A DNA stretch of 64,000 nt from Beroe ovata. Its lineage: Eukaryota > Ctenophora > Nuda > Beroida > Beroidae. Shown piece by piece: positions 23,919 to 37,100 of the stretch. The position numbers were made by a program, and so were the translations under genes. Position 1 is the first letter of the stretch, and the number at the start of each line of letters is the position of its first letter. The stretch covers positions 342,150-406,149 of the forward strand of contig CAMPET010000013.1 in NCBI GenBank assembly GCA_946803715.1. The letters run 5' to 3'. The notes beneath the pieces are model-generated. The model saw only the letters and a program-made list of their open reading frames with translations, did not search any database and was not told the origin of the DNA.

Positions 23919-25396
23919 GTGCGCTTCTCTGGGGCCGAGTTACGTCTTCAACTTGGAACTGGCTTGGATACTCATGATTGGAAAAGGGATACATACTGTT
24001 TAAGTAAGATTTAGATACATCAAAATACCAAATTACAATGGAAAACAATCGTTATATCATACTAAAAGTGCATATTTTCATATCATGTTGTTCTAGCTGA
24101 GAGTGGCGAGTGGGCGCTAATTTTTCTCCTCCTTCAAGTGAGGTCAATCCAATTATAATTGTCGACTACTCCCTCCCTTAGTAGCTGTCAATACAAAATC
24201 ACATATCATCATTGACGATTTGTATAAAACGAAAATCGTGAACAGCTTTAATTACAATCATTTGAAAGCTAACATAAAAATTTAGATTTGTAAAAATCAT
24301 ACACGGATAACAAAATAATCAATTATAATAATATCAATGCTGCGAAACTATTTCCTAGCTCTGTTCCGTTAACCACTCAGATAAATACTCAAACGGTAAC
24401 GGACGCTGCAAGGAGGCGCTGCAAGTGGATACTCATTGCTCTCACTATAGTCACTCATTGAATGGTTCATAACTCTAAAAGACTATTGAACTGGTGAAAA
24501 TAAGGCATAAGGTAGATAGGATTGAAGAAAGGTATTTGTCTAGGAATCTGAAAGCGAAATAAATATTAGGCATGCCATTGTCAACATTACTAACCTATTT
24601 ATTATGTAAAAATTGGCGAAAATTCCATTAAATATAACGAATACAAAATACAACGTCAACTTGTTGTGTTTTTAACAGTTCCCCTTTCGAACACACAAAT
24701 ATGAAAGTGTTTTAAACAAAAATTTTGTCATTTTAACAGTATCACCCAAGCTAAGAGTCAGGACTCAACATTGGAAATGGTTTCTGATTAATAATAAACT
24801 TGTATTTTGAAATCTGCTGCAAATAGTCTTGACTCAGCAATCTCATAAAACACACACACATTCATAATATATATAGGTCAGTATGATTATCCTCACAAAC
24901 ACTCAACAGACAAACATAATTAACAAACACACGAGGCTGAGTTAGGTACTGACTCACAATCGTTGTTGTCCAAATCAACATATCATGTTGACGAGTTGGC
25001 TGTGAATAAACGATATATCATGGTTATATCACGCGATGCACCAACGCATCGACCAAGAAAAAGAGAAAAAGTGTGTGAGTATGACAATGGCATTCACAAA
25101 GTGTACACTATACACTCACGCTGTGTAGGTATACATTGTACATCAGGAACACACTTGCGATGTATACATTGTATAACGTACACAGGTCCAATGGGCCAAT
25201 GTATACATTGTACACAGGCACAATGTATACACTATACATTGCACCTCTGTACACACGATGTACACTCACACACACATACAAGGAGGAGCTAAGTATAACA
25301 AGATATAAAATGTCTCCACGCACACACACACAGTATTGTTATAAGATAAGCACATGATACAAGGACGACAATGATTTCCTTCTCTCCTGTACAGCT
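23919..25396. other. AT-rich intergenic DNA with a GTATAC palindrome array
   Basis: No gene is visible. At 25125-25250 the sequence ATGTATACATTGTA and close variants occur four times within about 125 bp. GTATAC is palindromic, so the region can form several overlapping hairpins. It lies just 3' of the RAC stop and may be in its 3' UTR. Confidence 0.5.
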
Positions 25397-26723
25397 TTAT
25401 AAGAGCAAGCACTTCTCTTTCCTCTGCTTCTTGGTCTTGGGCTCGAGTACAGCTTTGATCGCCTCGTCAAACACCTGTTTCAAGCCTTTCTGTGTCAGAG
25501 CTGAGCACTCAACGTACTTCACCGCGTTTATCTCTTTCTGAAATCATCTCTGTTATCAACATTGAATGCTGTTAGAGCGATCAATTGCTGNGCTAGTGGT
25601 CGTACTCCCAGTGTTCGGACGAGTTACCTCCAACTTCGCCGAGAGTCCGTCCATTTCACCCTCCAGATTGAGCTGCGCTATCCGCACCTGAGCAAGACGT
25701 GATGGAACGAGGTGAGGGGGGAGAACGAGGTGAAGAGGGGAATTAGGTGTAAGGCGTTATGATAGAGGGGGAAGTAAGGAAATGAGGTGGTAAAGAGGGG
25801 ATGAGGATCGGAGATCTAAAGAATGCAACCGCTTCGTAGATTATATCCATTTGTAGCTGTTTTGTAAAGACACACGAAATCTCTTACTTCTTCTTTGTGC
25901 TTTCATAACAAATGGAACACTGCTATAGTCGCTAGACAAAGCCTATAGTGAGCGTGATTACTGTGTAATTAACAGAGTCTATCTAGATACGCAGTGCGTT
26001 AGTTAAATTAGTCTAGTCAAACACACACAACCACACAACCACACAACCACACAACCACACACACACACACCTCGAGAGAGTATCCCTGAGCAGGTGTCAC
26101 CGGAGTTTGTTTGCTCGTCTTCAGTTTGTCGAGAGTGTTCTTATCCTCCCTGAGATCGAGCTTAGTCCCAACCAGCACTATCGGTGTGTTTGGGCAGTGG
26201 TGACGAACCTTAAGATAAATAATTGATAGGTGACGAAATGAATTTCGAGTTGAACATCTGTCAAGTCAATTGTCATTTATTCAAAATGTGGCATTGAGAA
26301 CAATGCCACTTCCTCACCTCAGGGTGCCACTTCTGTCTAACATTCCCATAGGAGTGAGGATTGACAATCGAGAAGCACACGAGAAAAACGTCAGTTTGAG
26401 GATAAGAGAGCGGTCGCAGTCTATCATAATCCTCCTGGGAAGTGAGGGTAATTGTGATGAGATGGAATAAGTGGTTGCCTATTTGGTGTACGGGTTAGAT
26501 AGAAACTCTGACGGAGGGGAAGAAGATACATAGGACTTACCTGACCAGCAGTATCCCATAGCCCGAGGTTGATCGGTTTACCGTTGGTCATGACATTTGT
26601 GGAGTAGTTGTCGAACACAGTTGGTACATATTCACCGGGAAATGCGTTGGAAGTGTACGAAATAAGCAGACACGTCTTGCCAACAGCACCATCACCGACA
26701 ACTACACATTTTATATTCTGCAT
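25397..26723 (-). CDS. RAC1: RAC-family small GTPase (4 constitutive exons)
   Basis: Rho-family GTPase that controls actin, lamellipodia and NADPH oxidase. Exons (minus strand order): 26723-26541, 26434-26318, 26208-26071 and 25537-25397. They join without phase error to give exactly 192 residues, the length of human RAC1. All G motifs are present: GDGAVGKT (G1), YVPTVFDNY (switch I), [23 protein letters not shown] (G3/switch II; cut here by the exon 1/2 junction after Q61), TKLD (G4) and ECSAL (G5). The C-terminus is polybasic and ends CLLL, a CAAX box for geranylgeranylation. MQNIKC is the start, as in RACs, although an in-frame ATG lies 15 nt upstream. An additional in-frame exon candidate sits between exons 3 and 4. 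Single-N join at 25591. Confidence 0.95.
25628..25687 (-). other. Candidate 60-nt cassette exon of the RAC gene
   Basis: Located in the last RAC intron. It is bounded by TTGCTCAG at its 5' end and GAG|GTAACT at its 3' end, is exactly 60 nt, has no stop and is in phase 0 like both neighbouring junctions. It would insert 20 residues ([20 protein letters not shown]) after residue 146, within the helix that precedes [14 protein letters not shown]. Skipping it restores the standard 192-residue RAC, so it would be an alternative exon. Confidence 0.55.
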
Positions 26724-27809
26724 ACTAGCTGAACACAAGGATCAGAGGTTACCAAGGTGTGACAAGTTCATATTCTTATGTTAGAGATGAAACTCCTAAC
26801 TTTTGAACAAGCTCTTACAATTCTAAGTCCCAAGAGCGAGTCCAATGTAAGGTCAACATTAGGTAAAATATAGCCGCATTTAAAGTAGAACGGAACAAAG
26901 AAGGTGTATCGTGATTTAAAATAGAAATAGTCGTGCAGTGTTGAGTGGTGTACCGTGAGTAGAAGTAGTAGTAGTAGTCAAACACTTCACAATGTTGGTA
27001 TGTGCTTATTGAGCACACTCACACACACACACAAAGGTGTAAAAAGCACATCACACAAAATGCACACGATTCTTATCATGATACACTCACACATACACAA
27101 CCACACACACACACACACAACCACACACACNCTGATTGCAGAGACTGATAGAATGTTTTATCAGCCTAATCTGAACTCGATTGGTACATAATCTGGTTGA
27201 TACGTCTAAAAAATCAGTGACTAGACGCAAGCTAAAATCATCGACGAAGTCTATTACAAAGCACAGAAATAAATTATACAAATTGCAGTAATATACAAAC
27301 ACAATTATTAACAAGAGAGTTTAACAGTTTCGTCTCCAGTCGTTCATTACACAATACCTCAAGTAACGCCGAGGAATCAGTAGAATTACAGCTGAAGACA
27401 GATAACCGATATGAATCTTGCACCACAAACATGGCAAGTTTGCAAACAATGTCTGACATTTTCAAGGGCTTCAACTTTGATAACAAGATAATGAGAATAC
27501 ACATTATACGAGTGTGAGGTGGCAGATCAGAAATTTGACATGTTTGTGTGTCCTGCCACAGAAATTATTGAGTTTCTCGCCAACGTTGGGAACGTTTCAC
27601 CATGGTCCATGAAGGATACCTAAATTTTGATTGATATTGGAATAATGGTGACAAACAGAAGCCTTTAAACGCTCTTTTGTTATCGGATTATACTATAACT
27701 CTGTGATGACGCTTAGGCAATATTACATGACACTCATGGTGTTGAAGTTTTTTCCAGTATTATCGCAATAGGCAAATGTGGTAATGATATTATCTTATCA
27801 CAAGTCAGT
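26724..27809. other. RAC 5' flank and intergenic DNA
   Basis: Contains (CA)n repeats at about 27010-27130 with a single-N join at 27131, then AT-rich sequence. I see no further gene before ETFRF1. Confidence 0.5.
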
Positions 27810-28109
27810 TCATAACTCCTTTATGTATTTTTCAATCAACTTAGCCTGAATATCCAATTCATCTTTATCATAATAACGCTGCTTCATGGTCCTATACTTC
27901 TTCAGACTATACAATGCTTCTATTTCTTTCTGGACGAAACGTCCCCTGTCTAGCAGCAACTGTATTTTTTCTGGATCAGTTTCATCCTTATTCTTGAGAA
28001 ATGCTGCTTTACATTTAGTGTTGAAGTACTCACTCCCAGCTGGATAATCCCTGCCCATGAACTGCAATTCCTTGTAAAGTTGCTTGACTGACCTCCTCAA
28101 AGTGCCCAT
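27810..28109 (-). CDS. ETFRF1: Electron transfer flavoprotein regulatory factor 1 (LYRM5), intronless
   Basis: A LYR-motif protein of the mitochondrial matrix that binds electron-transfer flavoprotein and displaces its FAD. From the preferred ATG at 28109 ([23 protein letters not shown]) the protein has 99 residues; an in-frame ATG four codons upstream also exists. Diagnostic segments are [32 protein letters not shown], and [19 protein letters not shown]. Length is near the human 90. No introns. Confidence 0.93.
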   Translation of the reverse strand: MGTLRRSVKQLYKELQFMGRDYPAGSEYFNTKCKAAFLKNKDETDPEKIQLLLDRGRFVQKEIEALYSLKKYRTMKQRYYDKDELDIQAKLIEKYIKEL

Positions 28110-28323
28110 TGTAAGTCTCACAGGCTACATTGAGTTAACTATGAAGCAATGCTTTTAAGCTAACTTATTAAAACCATTAGTTCATCAAAATGTTAGGTAT
28201 TACTTATCATCAAGGTAATCATTTAACAATCAACAGTCTTTACAAACAAATACAGATGAGATTTATGTAAAACTTAATTCAATTGACTGAATACAGAAAC
28301 AAAATAGGCTGATCACGAAGCTT

Positions 28324-28427
28324 AATCAGGGCGCTGGCAAGCACCTGCAGCCACAGAAAAAATGGGCGGGGTCCCGGCTCGGAAGCACTGCCCGAGACCT
28401 GAAAGGCCAAGGGCAGTGTTGTTTCGA
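28324..28427. repeat. Small hairpin-ended dispersed repeat, copy 2
   Basis: Second copy of the element at 13804-13918, same orientation: AATCAGGGCGCTGGCAAGC start, GGGTCCCGG middle and a terminal hairpin GCACTGCCC ... GGGCAGTG (28385-28418). The inner hairpin arms are partly degraded here. It lies between ETFRF1 and the SLC35F gene. Confidence 0.65.
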
Positions 28428-28493
28428 ACAGATATTATACGAAGTCCCAAAGCAATGATAACAATATATAAACCTTGACAATGTGAGCCATTG

Positions 28494-29605
28494 TCATTGT
28501 GACAAGTTTTCATCATCACCATTCCCATTATAATCACCTACTGAACCATGCAGAAGTTCCGCACTATTTGAAACTGAGCTGGCAGAATCATGACTCTGCT
28601 GTATATACAGTAATACACCAGACATAATCACCACTATAGATATGATGTAAAGCACACTAAATTTAAGGGAAAATATCAAAGAACCAGCAATTGCCGAGTA
28701 AACATCTGCTGCTAATAGATTTAGATTGGCTATAGTTGCATTATATTTTACCATCAAATGTGGCATCAGAGACAGAAAAATGAAGAGGAAGAGAACAAAT
28801 CCCATCAAAGTGAGCCAAAAATATAGGTCTTGAACTGGTAAGTTGCCTAGAGCACTTCTCTCTGTGATGGCTACCTGTATCCCGGAAATGGTCATCCCAA
28901 ACCAACAGTATGTACCTAAATAAGCAAAGCAACCTATGTCTTTTGCCAGCCATTCAAGACAAGTGTTGTTTATACCATACAGAATAGCCCCAAAAATAAC
29001 AAACAGATCACCTTTGATGGATTGTTTCTCATGGGAGTCAACAAAAATCATTATTCCCACTCCTGACAGACATGTTACAACAGCAATATAATGTAACCAC
29101 TTGTATTTGATTCCAAACACCATGCAGGAAAGAATCATGATTGTTGGAATAGCCATACAGTCCAGTAACTGAATACTTACCAGGGATGTATATTGGTATG
29201 CCTTTACTGTAAGAAACGTAGCTATGAAATCAGTGCATGCTAAGAATAAGCACCAAAAACCAATTCTTGATTTGAGATATTGAAATCCGTGATGCCATAA
29301 GTGATATACTCCATAACTAGCAGAAACAACCCCATATGTCAAGAAAGATTGTGTTGCAGGAATCGCTACCTGACAGATTTTTATGTGAAAAGCTCTCAAT
29401 CATAAAGATAATGATCTAATGTTAGAAAATGTTACTAGAATAATCATCAGTTCCATTTATGATCATCAACCTTACTTTGTATTTATCAGCCAAGAGCTGG
29501 CTAGTGATGCCAGTTCCAGTATTGCAAAGTGCAAGTATCTGACCTATCAAAAAACCCAAGCCAACATATCTAACAACAGATAAGTCAATCTTCATGACCA
29601 GCTGC
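28494..29605 (-). CDS. SLC35F1/F2-like solute transporter, 5' end missing
   Basis: A multi-pass drug/metabolite transporter-superfamily protein. Two exons are clear: 29605-29476 and 29369-28494, joined in phase 0 (LLADKYK|VAIPATQSF). They give 334 residues with about ten hydrophobic helices. The family-specific block is KAYQYTSLVSIQLLDCMAIP followed by TIMILS; other matches are GDLFVIFGAILYGINNTCLEW and ATIANLNLLAADVYS. The C-terminal tail is acidic and Ser/Asn-rich and probably cytosolic. The first visible exon begins in phase 2 after a CTCTCAG acceptor, so a further 5' exon is expected. An ATG at 29595 (MKIDLSVVRYVG) could instead be the start if the upstream exon is non-coding. The upstream side is occupied by the GC-rich repeat cluster. 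Confidence 0.85.
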
Positions 29606-29749
29606 CTGAGAGAAAAATGTTGATATATTTGAATGCTTATTGCATACACTGGTTTCCATTACATCAAAGAGTCAAGGATATGTGGTTGAAGAATTCCAAT
29701 GCAGCATATACCATGTATCATGGATGCAGCAGCAAATCTAAATGCTGTT

Positions 29750-30640
29750 GACAGATAACATCTGACAGATAACATCTGGCATTCTGGCAACAGCAGAGAA
29801 TTTTTGCCGAGAGATAGAAAACTAAAAGACAGCAAATAGATGAAACATTCGGCAAAACTTTGTTCACTGTTGCGAGAATTTCGTTACTTCGTTAGGCGCG
29901 GCCGTGCACAAACTTATTTTCAAGCTTAGCGCTTATAGAGTTTTTTCATACCGTCGGCGCCCGGCGCCGCACAATTGAAATTTCGTCAGGAGGCTTGTCG
30001 ATCGATGATAGACCCTGTCGAGAATTTCGTTTTGCGCGCGCGGCTTGCATCAGCGGTCTAGCATCGCCAGACAACAGGAGGCCTGTCTGGCGCGCGCCGC
30101 AAGTTATTCTCGCGTCAGCTGGGCCTAGCATCGGCAGGCAAGAGGCCTGTTCCATGTTCTCGCGCTGCGTGACCCAATTACTCCGCGCGCGCTGCGACTT
30201 TTCAGTTCACTGAGTAGAACAGGAGCGGCGAGCGCGCAACGTGGCACATTTGTTCGATTCCCGCGCTGCGTGACCCAAATATTTCACGATCACGCGATGC
30301 GCGGCTCTTTTTTAATTTTAGGACTTTATTCAGATCACCGAGTAAAATAAAAGCGCGCAACATCACTACACACTACATCAGCACACTTCACAAAATTTAA
30401 CCTTTGCCGCCCGGATGTTTGTAGGATTTCACCCTACCCTTGCTGGCGGGATTTTATCGGGGCGGATTGAAAATCGCGCGCACCGACGGTCGGACGGTAG
30501 GGTAAAATCCTACAACCCGGATGTTATTTGTCTGCACTGCAATGTTTCTTTCGCGCCGCGCAGTGGACAGATATAAAATAGCATTCGGCAATTGAACCTT
30601 AGGACGCCGGCGAAAAACAGGACAGATCACATCCGGCAAC
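29750..30640. repeat. GC-rich dispersed repeat cluster, copy 2
   Basis: Contains repeated CTGACAGATAACATCTG words (29752-29780), GGTCTAGCATCG and GGGTCTATCAT-like words also found inverted at 50.24 kb, two copies of the CGCTGCGTGACCCAA motif (about 30164 and 30267) shared with 8.7-9.2 kb, and an inverted pair CCGGATGTTATTTGTCTG (about 30527) / GACAGATCACATCCGG (about 30620). CpG content is much higher than in the surrounding DNA. No coding frame. It may be a nest of non-autonomous elements. Confidence 0.6.
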
Positions 30641-31158
30641 CGTTATTTGGAAGTCAAAACTGGCTTTTCAAGATGTTTTAAGGTCTAAAATTAATGAATT
30701 TTCCAAATGTTAATGTTTATACAATATTTTTTTACAATATGTTAATGTTCATACGACATCTGCACTGAATCAAGCAGTATCCTATTCCTACAATCCAGTA
30801 TCACTGAAACTATCACTATGAGTATGATCTATGATCACTGTATTCACAAAATGGAGAGTGAATGTCACATTTTCAATCAATTGCAAAATTTAATAGATTT
30901 GCCGTGCTATATTGTTCGAGCACGGACATATAGGTGATCAATATTCATATTCATAAACATAACTGTCATCTAAAAGTGAAAGCGAGTTATACAAATACAA
31001 TCAGATTCGGAGTGTTTGAAAAAGTTTGGAGACGTTTCCAATCCCATATCAGGCTGAGAATAGCCTCTAGGTTGAGTAACCATCAAAAGGAGCCAGAGCA
31101 GTAGAGCACTGCTAAGAGTAAGATACAAGTGCAGAGTGATCAATCCTCTACAGCGGAT
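30641..31158. other. Intergenic, 3' flank of the dynein gene
   Basis: AT-rich; nothing recognised. Confidence 0.45.
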
Positions 31159-34100
31159 TTACTTGATGTCACACAGAAGGGCAGCTCCACGAAGTGTCCA
31201 ATAGTCAGGAGACTGATTAGTCTTGAGCCTGATTTTGGTGATGTACGTCAGATCTGTTCGTTTAGGCTTCTTGTAGACAGGGCACTCGTATACCTACGGA
31301 GGATAACAATAATTGAATTCAACCAAGCAACTTTCGATTTTACTTAGACATAAGTAACCAAATTCACTGAAACGTCGACTTGTGTAATAGTGAAGTTTAC
31401 TGTATCACTAAAAACTAACCCTCTGTGCTTTCTGTTCTTTGGACATCTCGTTGATAGCGAACATATGGACGACAGGGAGAGCTGCGAACAGGACTTTGGG
31501 GGCTGGTTCCATGAGTCTCATCCCTCTCCTGTCCCAGCTAGCTCCGTCCAGGGACAGGCCGTGGATATAGACACCGTCTTGTGGGGAGCTGAAGTACACA
31601 GCAGTGTTAGAGGATGAAATGATTATTACAATCGCACGATCCACATGCATATGTGTGACATACATAGTCGTGAACCGTGAAGTTAAAATTGTGATCATAC
31701 GAGATGATAACATTAGGAGTGACAGTGGTGGGTACCTGGTAACATCCTCTTTGTTCATTTTGGTCATTTCATTGAAAAGTTGGACAGTGTCCAGAGCCCA
31801 ACCCTTGTGAGCACGAGTAATCTCCTGTCTCATCGCAGTCAGGAAACCCTAAGATGAGGAAATTTCGGAGATAAACATTCGTTGAAGAAAAAAGGATTAT
31901 AACTCATCAATTGGTCGAACTCAACTTTAAGTTCTGCTAGCAATCCTACCTGTGGATTGAAGAAACCAGTCAGCCAGAAACATTTTGGTTTCGACTCGAA
32001 GATCCATGTTCTGAACTGGTTATCTCGTTCCAGGAACTCAGTGAACCAGAAACCAAGAGTGGAACTCTCCCATGATATCTTAGCCCAGTTGTTGGGTACT
32101 CGAGCGTCGAATATGTTATCCAGAGCGTCTTTCAGAGAGTCACTCATAATGATCGTACCATCTATTGCGAGTTTCAGATCCTTCAGCGTCTGCTTGACAA
32201 GACGGATCACTTTCTGGATACGATCCAGTTCTTGCCTCAGGAAAATGTTCATGGGCTGGAAGATACCGTACTTCTGTAGTCGTGCCTTGACTTCATGACT
32301 GATGAAGTCATCGGGTACCTTCTCCAACATTTCACCAGAGAGACGGTACACAACTTCCTCCCTTGTCTCTCCGCCGCCACCTCCAGCATCCTTCGGTTGG
32401 ATGTTGATGATCTTCTCCAGCATGGTGTTAGCTGTATTGGTCTGGTAGGTGATGTCAGCATTTGGATGGAGTCCAAAGGCTTCTGGTGTGTCGACATCAG
32501 GTAGTTCATTGTTGATAAACTCAAGGTATTCCTCTACTTTGTTAAGCTGTGGAATCTTGTAGCCCTTGTAGAAGCAGAATGTATTTGAGAACATGTTATC
32601 ACTCATCCAAGCTCTGCAGTAAGTGTTGAGCAGAATCTTGTCGAAGTCATCAGTAACACGACCTCCATACTGCACTTCAGCAATCATGTACCTCACACAG
32701 ACCCACGACACGCCCTTCTTTAGGTCCATGTCATCAAGATGAGTCTGGACAAACGTAAGACTAGCATTGAGATCAGACTGATTGAACTCATAGGGTATAT
32801 TCCACCCAAGTGGACCAAACTTCCTTCTCTCTTGGACAGTTGTGTGCAAGAATGCAAGATTGTACAGCATAGGCTTCCATTGGAATGTGCTTGAGATATC
32901 CAGCTGTTCTTGAGTTGTGTTGTTGTAAGTCCTTGAAAGTCCAGCTTTGATACCCTGAGGAGGCTCATTGGTGAACTTGATGCTGTTTTGCAGGAAGTTG
33001 ATAGGGAACTTGGGATGAGGTTCTGTAGTGATCCACAGTCTGAAGTTGGGACTTATAGCCTCCGTTGTGAGGATTGTCTCCAGCACTTCATCCATGAAAC
33101 TCAAACCCAAATGGCAGTTCTGCAGAAGGACCCATCCACCATCTTGGAAACTTTGAGCCAGAATCCTCCTGGACGGGATTTCTTGACCTTGTCCCATTGA
33201 TATATCTCTACATTCGGTTTTCATTTTCTTGGCAAAACCTTTGATTGCTTCAGTGGGGTCAGAACCCATACTGAGGAAGCAGACAAGTGGAGTTCTGTTG
33301 GTACTCTCTTCATGCATGGATGGATAGTTCAAAATCACAGCCTCAGTGAATTTCTTACCAGCACTGTTGTTAACATATTGTCTCGACTGAGGAATGATAC
33401 GGTCAGGACACCAGGATCGGATCAGCAGCAGCTTGCTGAACGACTCTTCAGGGCTGAACTTGTAATCAGGAATATCGTTCTCTTCAGGAGCTTCGGTATC
33501 AAACCAGGCCTTCCAGGCTTTCTCATTCCTAGCAACCTGGCCAAGGATTTGAGAGAACCTTGTTAGCTTGCTGAGCTGCACTAGGTTCAGCCATGTCATG
33601 TCAGTGATCCACTTTTTGGGCTTAGGTTCCACGGAGTTCAAGTCAAGTGCAGCTCCACCCTTGAAGAAGGTCTGGAAATCTTCTTTTCGGAGTCTGCCAC
33701 TATTCAAGTCGATGTTGAGAGCGAGAAGCATAGTGAAAAGGAACCTATCTTCCTCGTACAGGCCCCTCATTGTGTATTTGAAAATGTGGAACGTAAGATA
33801 GCTGTTGATTGATGTAATACGCTTTGCAGTGATCGGAGACTTATCAGATCGAGCCAAACTGATATCGAATTCCATGAGGAACTGGTTCAGAGATGTTTGG
33901 TACATGGAGTTCACCATACTTATACTGACGATCAAGAAGTAGAGGATGCTTCCTCGAGTAGCAACAGGACGGTATTCTTCTCGAGCAGTGTTGATCTTTA
34001 TTTCGGTTTCAGCAGCGATTGATAGTTTCTCACTGACTTCCTGGGCAGTTACCTTGGTAACTTGGAGCACAACAATGAGATCCTCGTCTTCTACCAATGA

Positions 34101-37100
34101 GCCCTCAGTCTCAGTCAACCTCTTCAGCAGGTTATCTTCCAGATCCTGCATACGCTTCTTGTTTGCATTAACCTCTTCCATCAGTTTGGTACGTTCACTC
34201 TCAAGTTCAGCTTTCTCAGTCAATATAACACGACCAAGAAGCTGATCTTCAAGACCTCTCTGTGTTACAGTGAAGTCAATAATACTGGTTCTGGCCGAGA
34301 TCTCAGGAGTGTAGACTGGATTTGGTAGCTTGGTTGTGATGTACATACGGAAACCATCCATGACATCACACTCCTTATCACCGACCTTCACTTTGTATGA
34401 AGAACCTTGTTTTATAAAGTTCTTCTCAAGGACATTATCCAGAGCAGGATCTAGTTCTTCCCCAACGTCCTCCAGCAAGAATGGTCGTCCGAGAGACAAA
34501 GCATCTTCGAGGTGAGTTCTAAAGTACCTGTTATTGAGTTGAGATACCATCAGTTCGTTGTCCCCCTCTTTTTTCTTTATCCATATTGTGGCCTGACCCT
34601 GTGGATCAATCAGAAGTGGGAATCTAGTTGACTTTGTAACAATGATACCATTCTGTATGGATAAGTTGTCGGTGGGTAAACCTTGAAGGACCCATTCACC
34701 AGCAGTTGCGTTATCAACCAACATTTTTATCAGATCCAGATCTTCTGAGAACGGAATCTTCTTTCTCATACACATCGTCTTCCAGTTTTTGATCAAAAGA
34801 TCTCTGAACTCCTGATTGAACGGTCCAGAGTAAGATAAGAAACCAGTGCACATCAGTGCATCCCCTACTAATCGCCTGATTTGATCACTGAATCTCAAAC
34901 CAGCCTCTGTCCAACGAGTCTTTTCACCGGCAAGACCTTCAATTAGTGCAGTCGCATTTGACATTTTTCTCCTTGTTGCTTCTGCGTCATCAAGGAGAGC
35001 TTGTTTGTGCGCCACAGCACCATCAAATTTGGCCTGGACGAGATCAAGCTCCCTCTGCTTTTCATCTAACTGACCTTGAGCTTCTGCCAAGTCGTTATTG
35101 GCAATAGTTAGCCTTCCCTCTTGAACAGCAAGATTCGCCTTCAAGGGCAACACCTCTTTATTGATTCCAAAGAAGAAAGACATAGCAATAGTCCAGCTGA
35201 GCAAGCCAGCAACATTCCCTGATACAGCTTTGGCTCTTTCTAAGTTAAAGTCGTCTGCTGCAAGGTATGGCTCCAGAAGCTCCACAACTTCATCATTGAT
35301 TGTGTCCTTCGGGAAGTTTAGGAGATTGAAGAGGAACTTTGTGTCACCCATCAGTTTGAGAGCTTCACCCCAACTCGTACCGATGAATCCTGGTCTGTCA
35401 GGATCCATAGTCACCTTATTCACACTTTTCTGAAAGAGTATTATCACACAGTCCATGATACGCATAATGAGATGTGGAGGTTTACCCAGTTTTCGAACTG
35501 TGGCAATATCAGCAGCTTTGATGGTACTCAGAGCTCTTTCTGCTTCGAGTAGAGCAGGTTCGGCCGCAGCCAGTTTCGTACTGGCAACAGCTTTGTCCTT
35601 CTGAATTTCATCAACAATAGCCTGTGCTTTGTCTTTCACCTTCTGGACGGATGCTTTGACTTTCTCAGCAGCTGTGGCCGAGATGGTCACTTCCTGAAGC
35701 ACAACATCTGCCTCCTTACTAGCAACCTCCAAATCTTTTTCTTTAACAACCAATTCTTCACTCAACTCAGCTACACTCTGACTTGCTTCCAACAGCTTTG
35801 CAAGACCAGTTTCCATCCTAGATGCCAACATCTTGATCTCAGCATATTTCACCGAATAAAAACCTTTGAATTCCGCCAAGTATGATAAGTACGATTTTGG
35901 TGTCACGTGAGTTTGTCTCCTGAATCTGTTGAAGTATTCAACACAAGTCTCAGCAACACCGTCTTGAATCACGGCCATACTTTGTATGATGCTCTGCTTG
36001 ACATCATCTGGTGTATCCATAGTGTAATTACTCAGGAAGTGGTTCGATACCTCAACCAGGGCTTCTTTGGGCCATCTCATAAACCAATCCATGGTACATC
36101 CAGAGAATAGTCCAGGGAACTTGAGAGATCTGGTCCTGAACTTCTCACCAACAGGTGAGAAGCACAGCACGACGTGCAAGTTTTCCTTCACACGATTGAT
36201 GAAGAATTCATACAAATTCTCATTTGTAGGCGGGTGTTTGGGCAAGAGTTTTTTCATGATCGGTCCAAGTTCACCAAGGATTTCATCAATTTCATCACGC
36301 TGGAACATACCAGAAACCTCACCAGACGCTATGACATTGTTCATGGACTCGAGGAAGTTCTCATCCTTGATTTCATTATCAGTGAAGATAAATGTCACTC
36401 CTTTCCCTTTCACTCCAGCAGTTCGATAAAGTTGTTTCAAGTCATCAAGAAGATTCTGAGCATTATAAGTTCTCGACAGGATTACTTGGAAAATATCATA
36501 ACCTGCAATGTAAGACGCCAGCCTGGTCAAAGACTGTTTTCCTGAGCCACCAACACCAACCAACATGGCATGACCGATGGGCAAGGACAAGATCCTGGAA
36601 ATACGAACAAGATGAACGGCAGCATCCTTAAAGAAGACAAGATCCATTGGTGCCCCTCTCACAGCTTCATTGTACATCTCTTGGAACTGTCTAAGTCTGT
36701 CAGGGAGTTGCTCTCTAACATCAATGGCCTCATAAATTTTCGGTGCATCAAAATCAGCATCATCAGGCTCTTCTCCTGTAGGTTCAGGAGCATCTCTCAT
36801 AAAATCAGCAAAGAACATGTCCCTATGAATCTTTTCAGCGTACTGAGCCCCGAAAGTTGAAGTTTCAGCAATGATCTCAACACACGCATTATGAAGCCAG
36901 TCACAGTCCTTCATATTGGTGAATCTGTCTGATATGACCCTCTGAACTTCACAATACCACAGTGCAACAACGTCATCAGCAGTGGTGACTACATCTCCTT
37001 GGACCTTCAATATTCCCTTCCAGATTCTGCTGAGATCTCTCAAGTTGAATATGTAATGGAACTTAGCGGGTGTTGGGAGGAGTTTCTTTTTGACATTTTG

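Noticed and set aside
25108-25357. Frames over the GTATAC array.
   Set aside because: Repeat-driven and without protein features.
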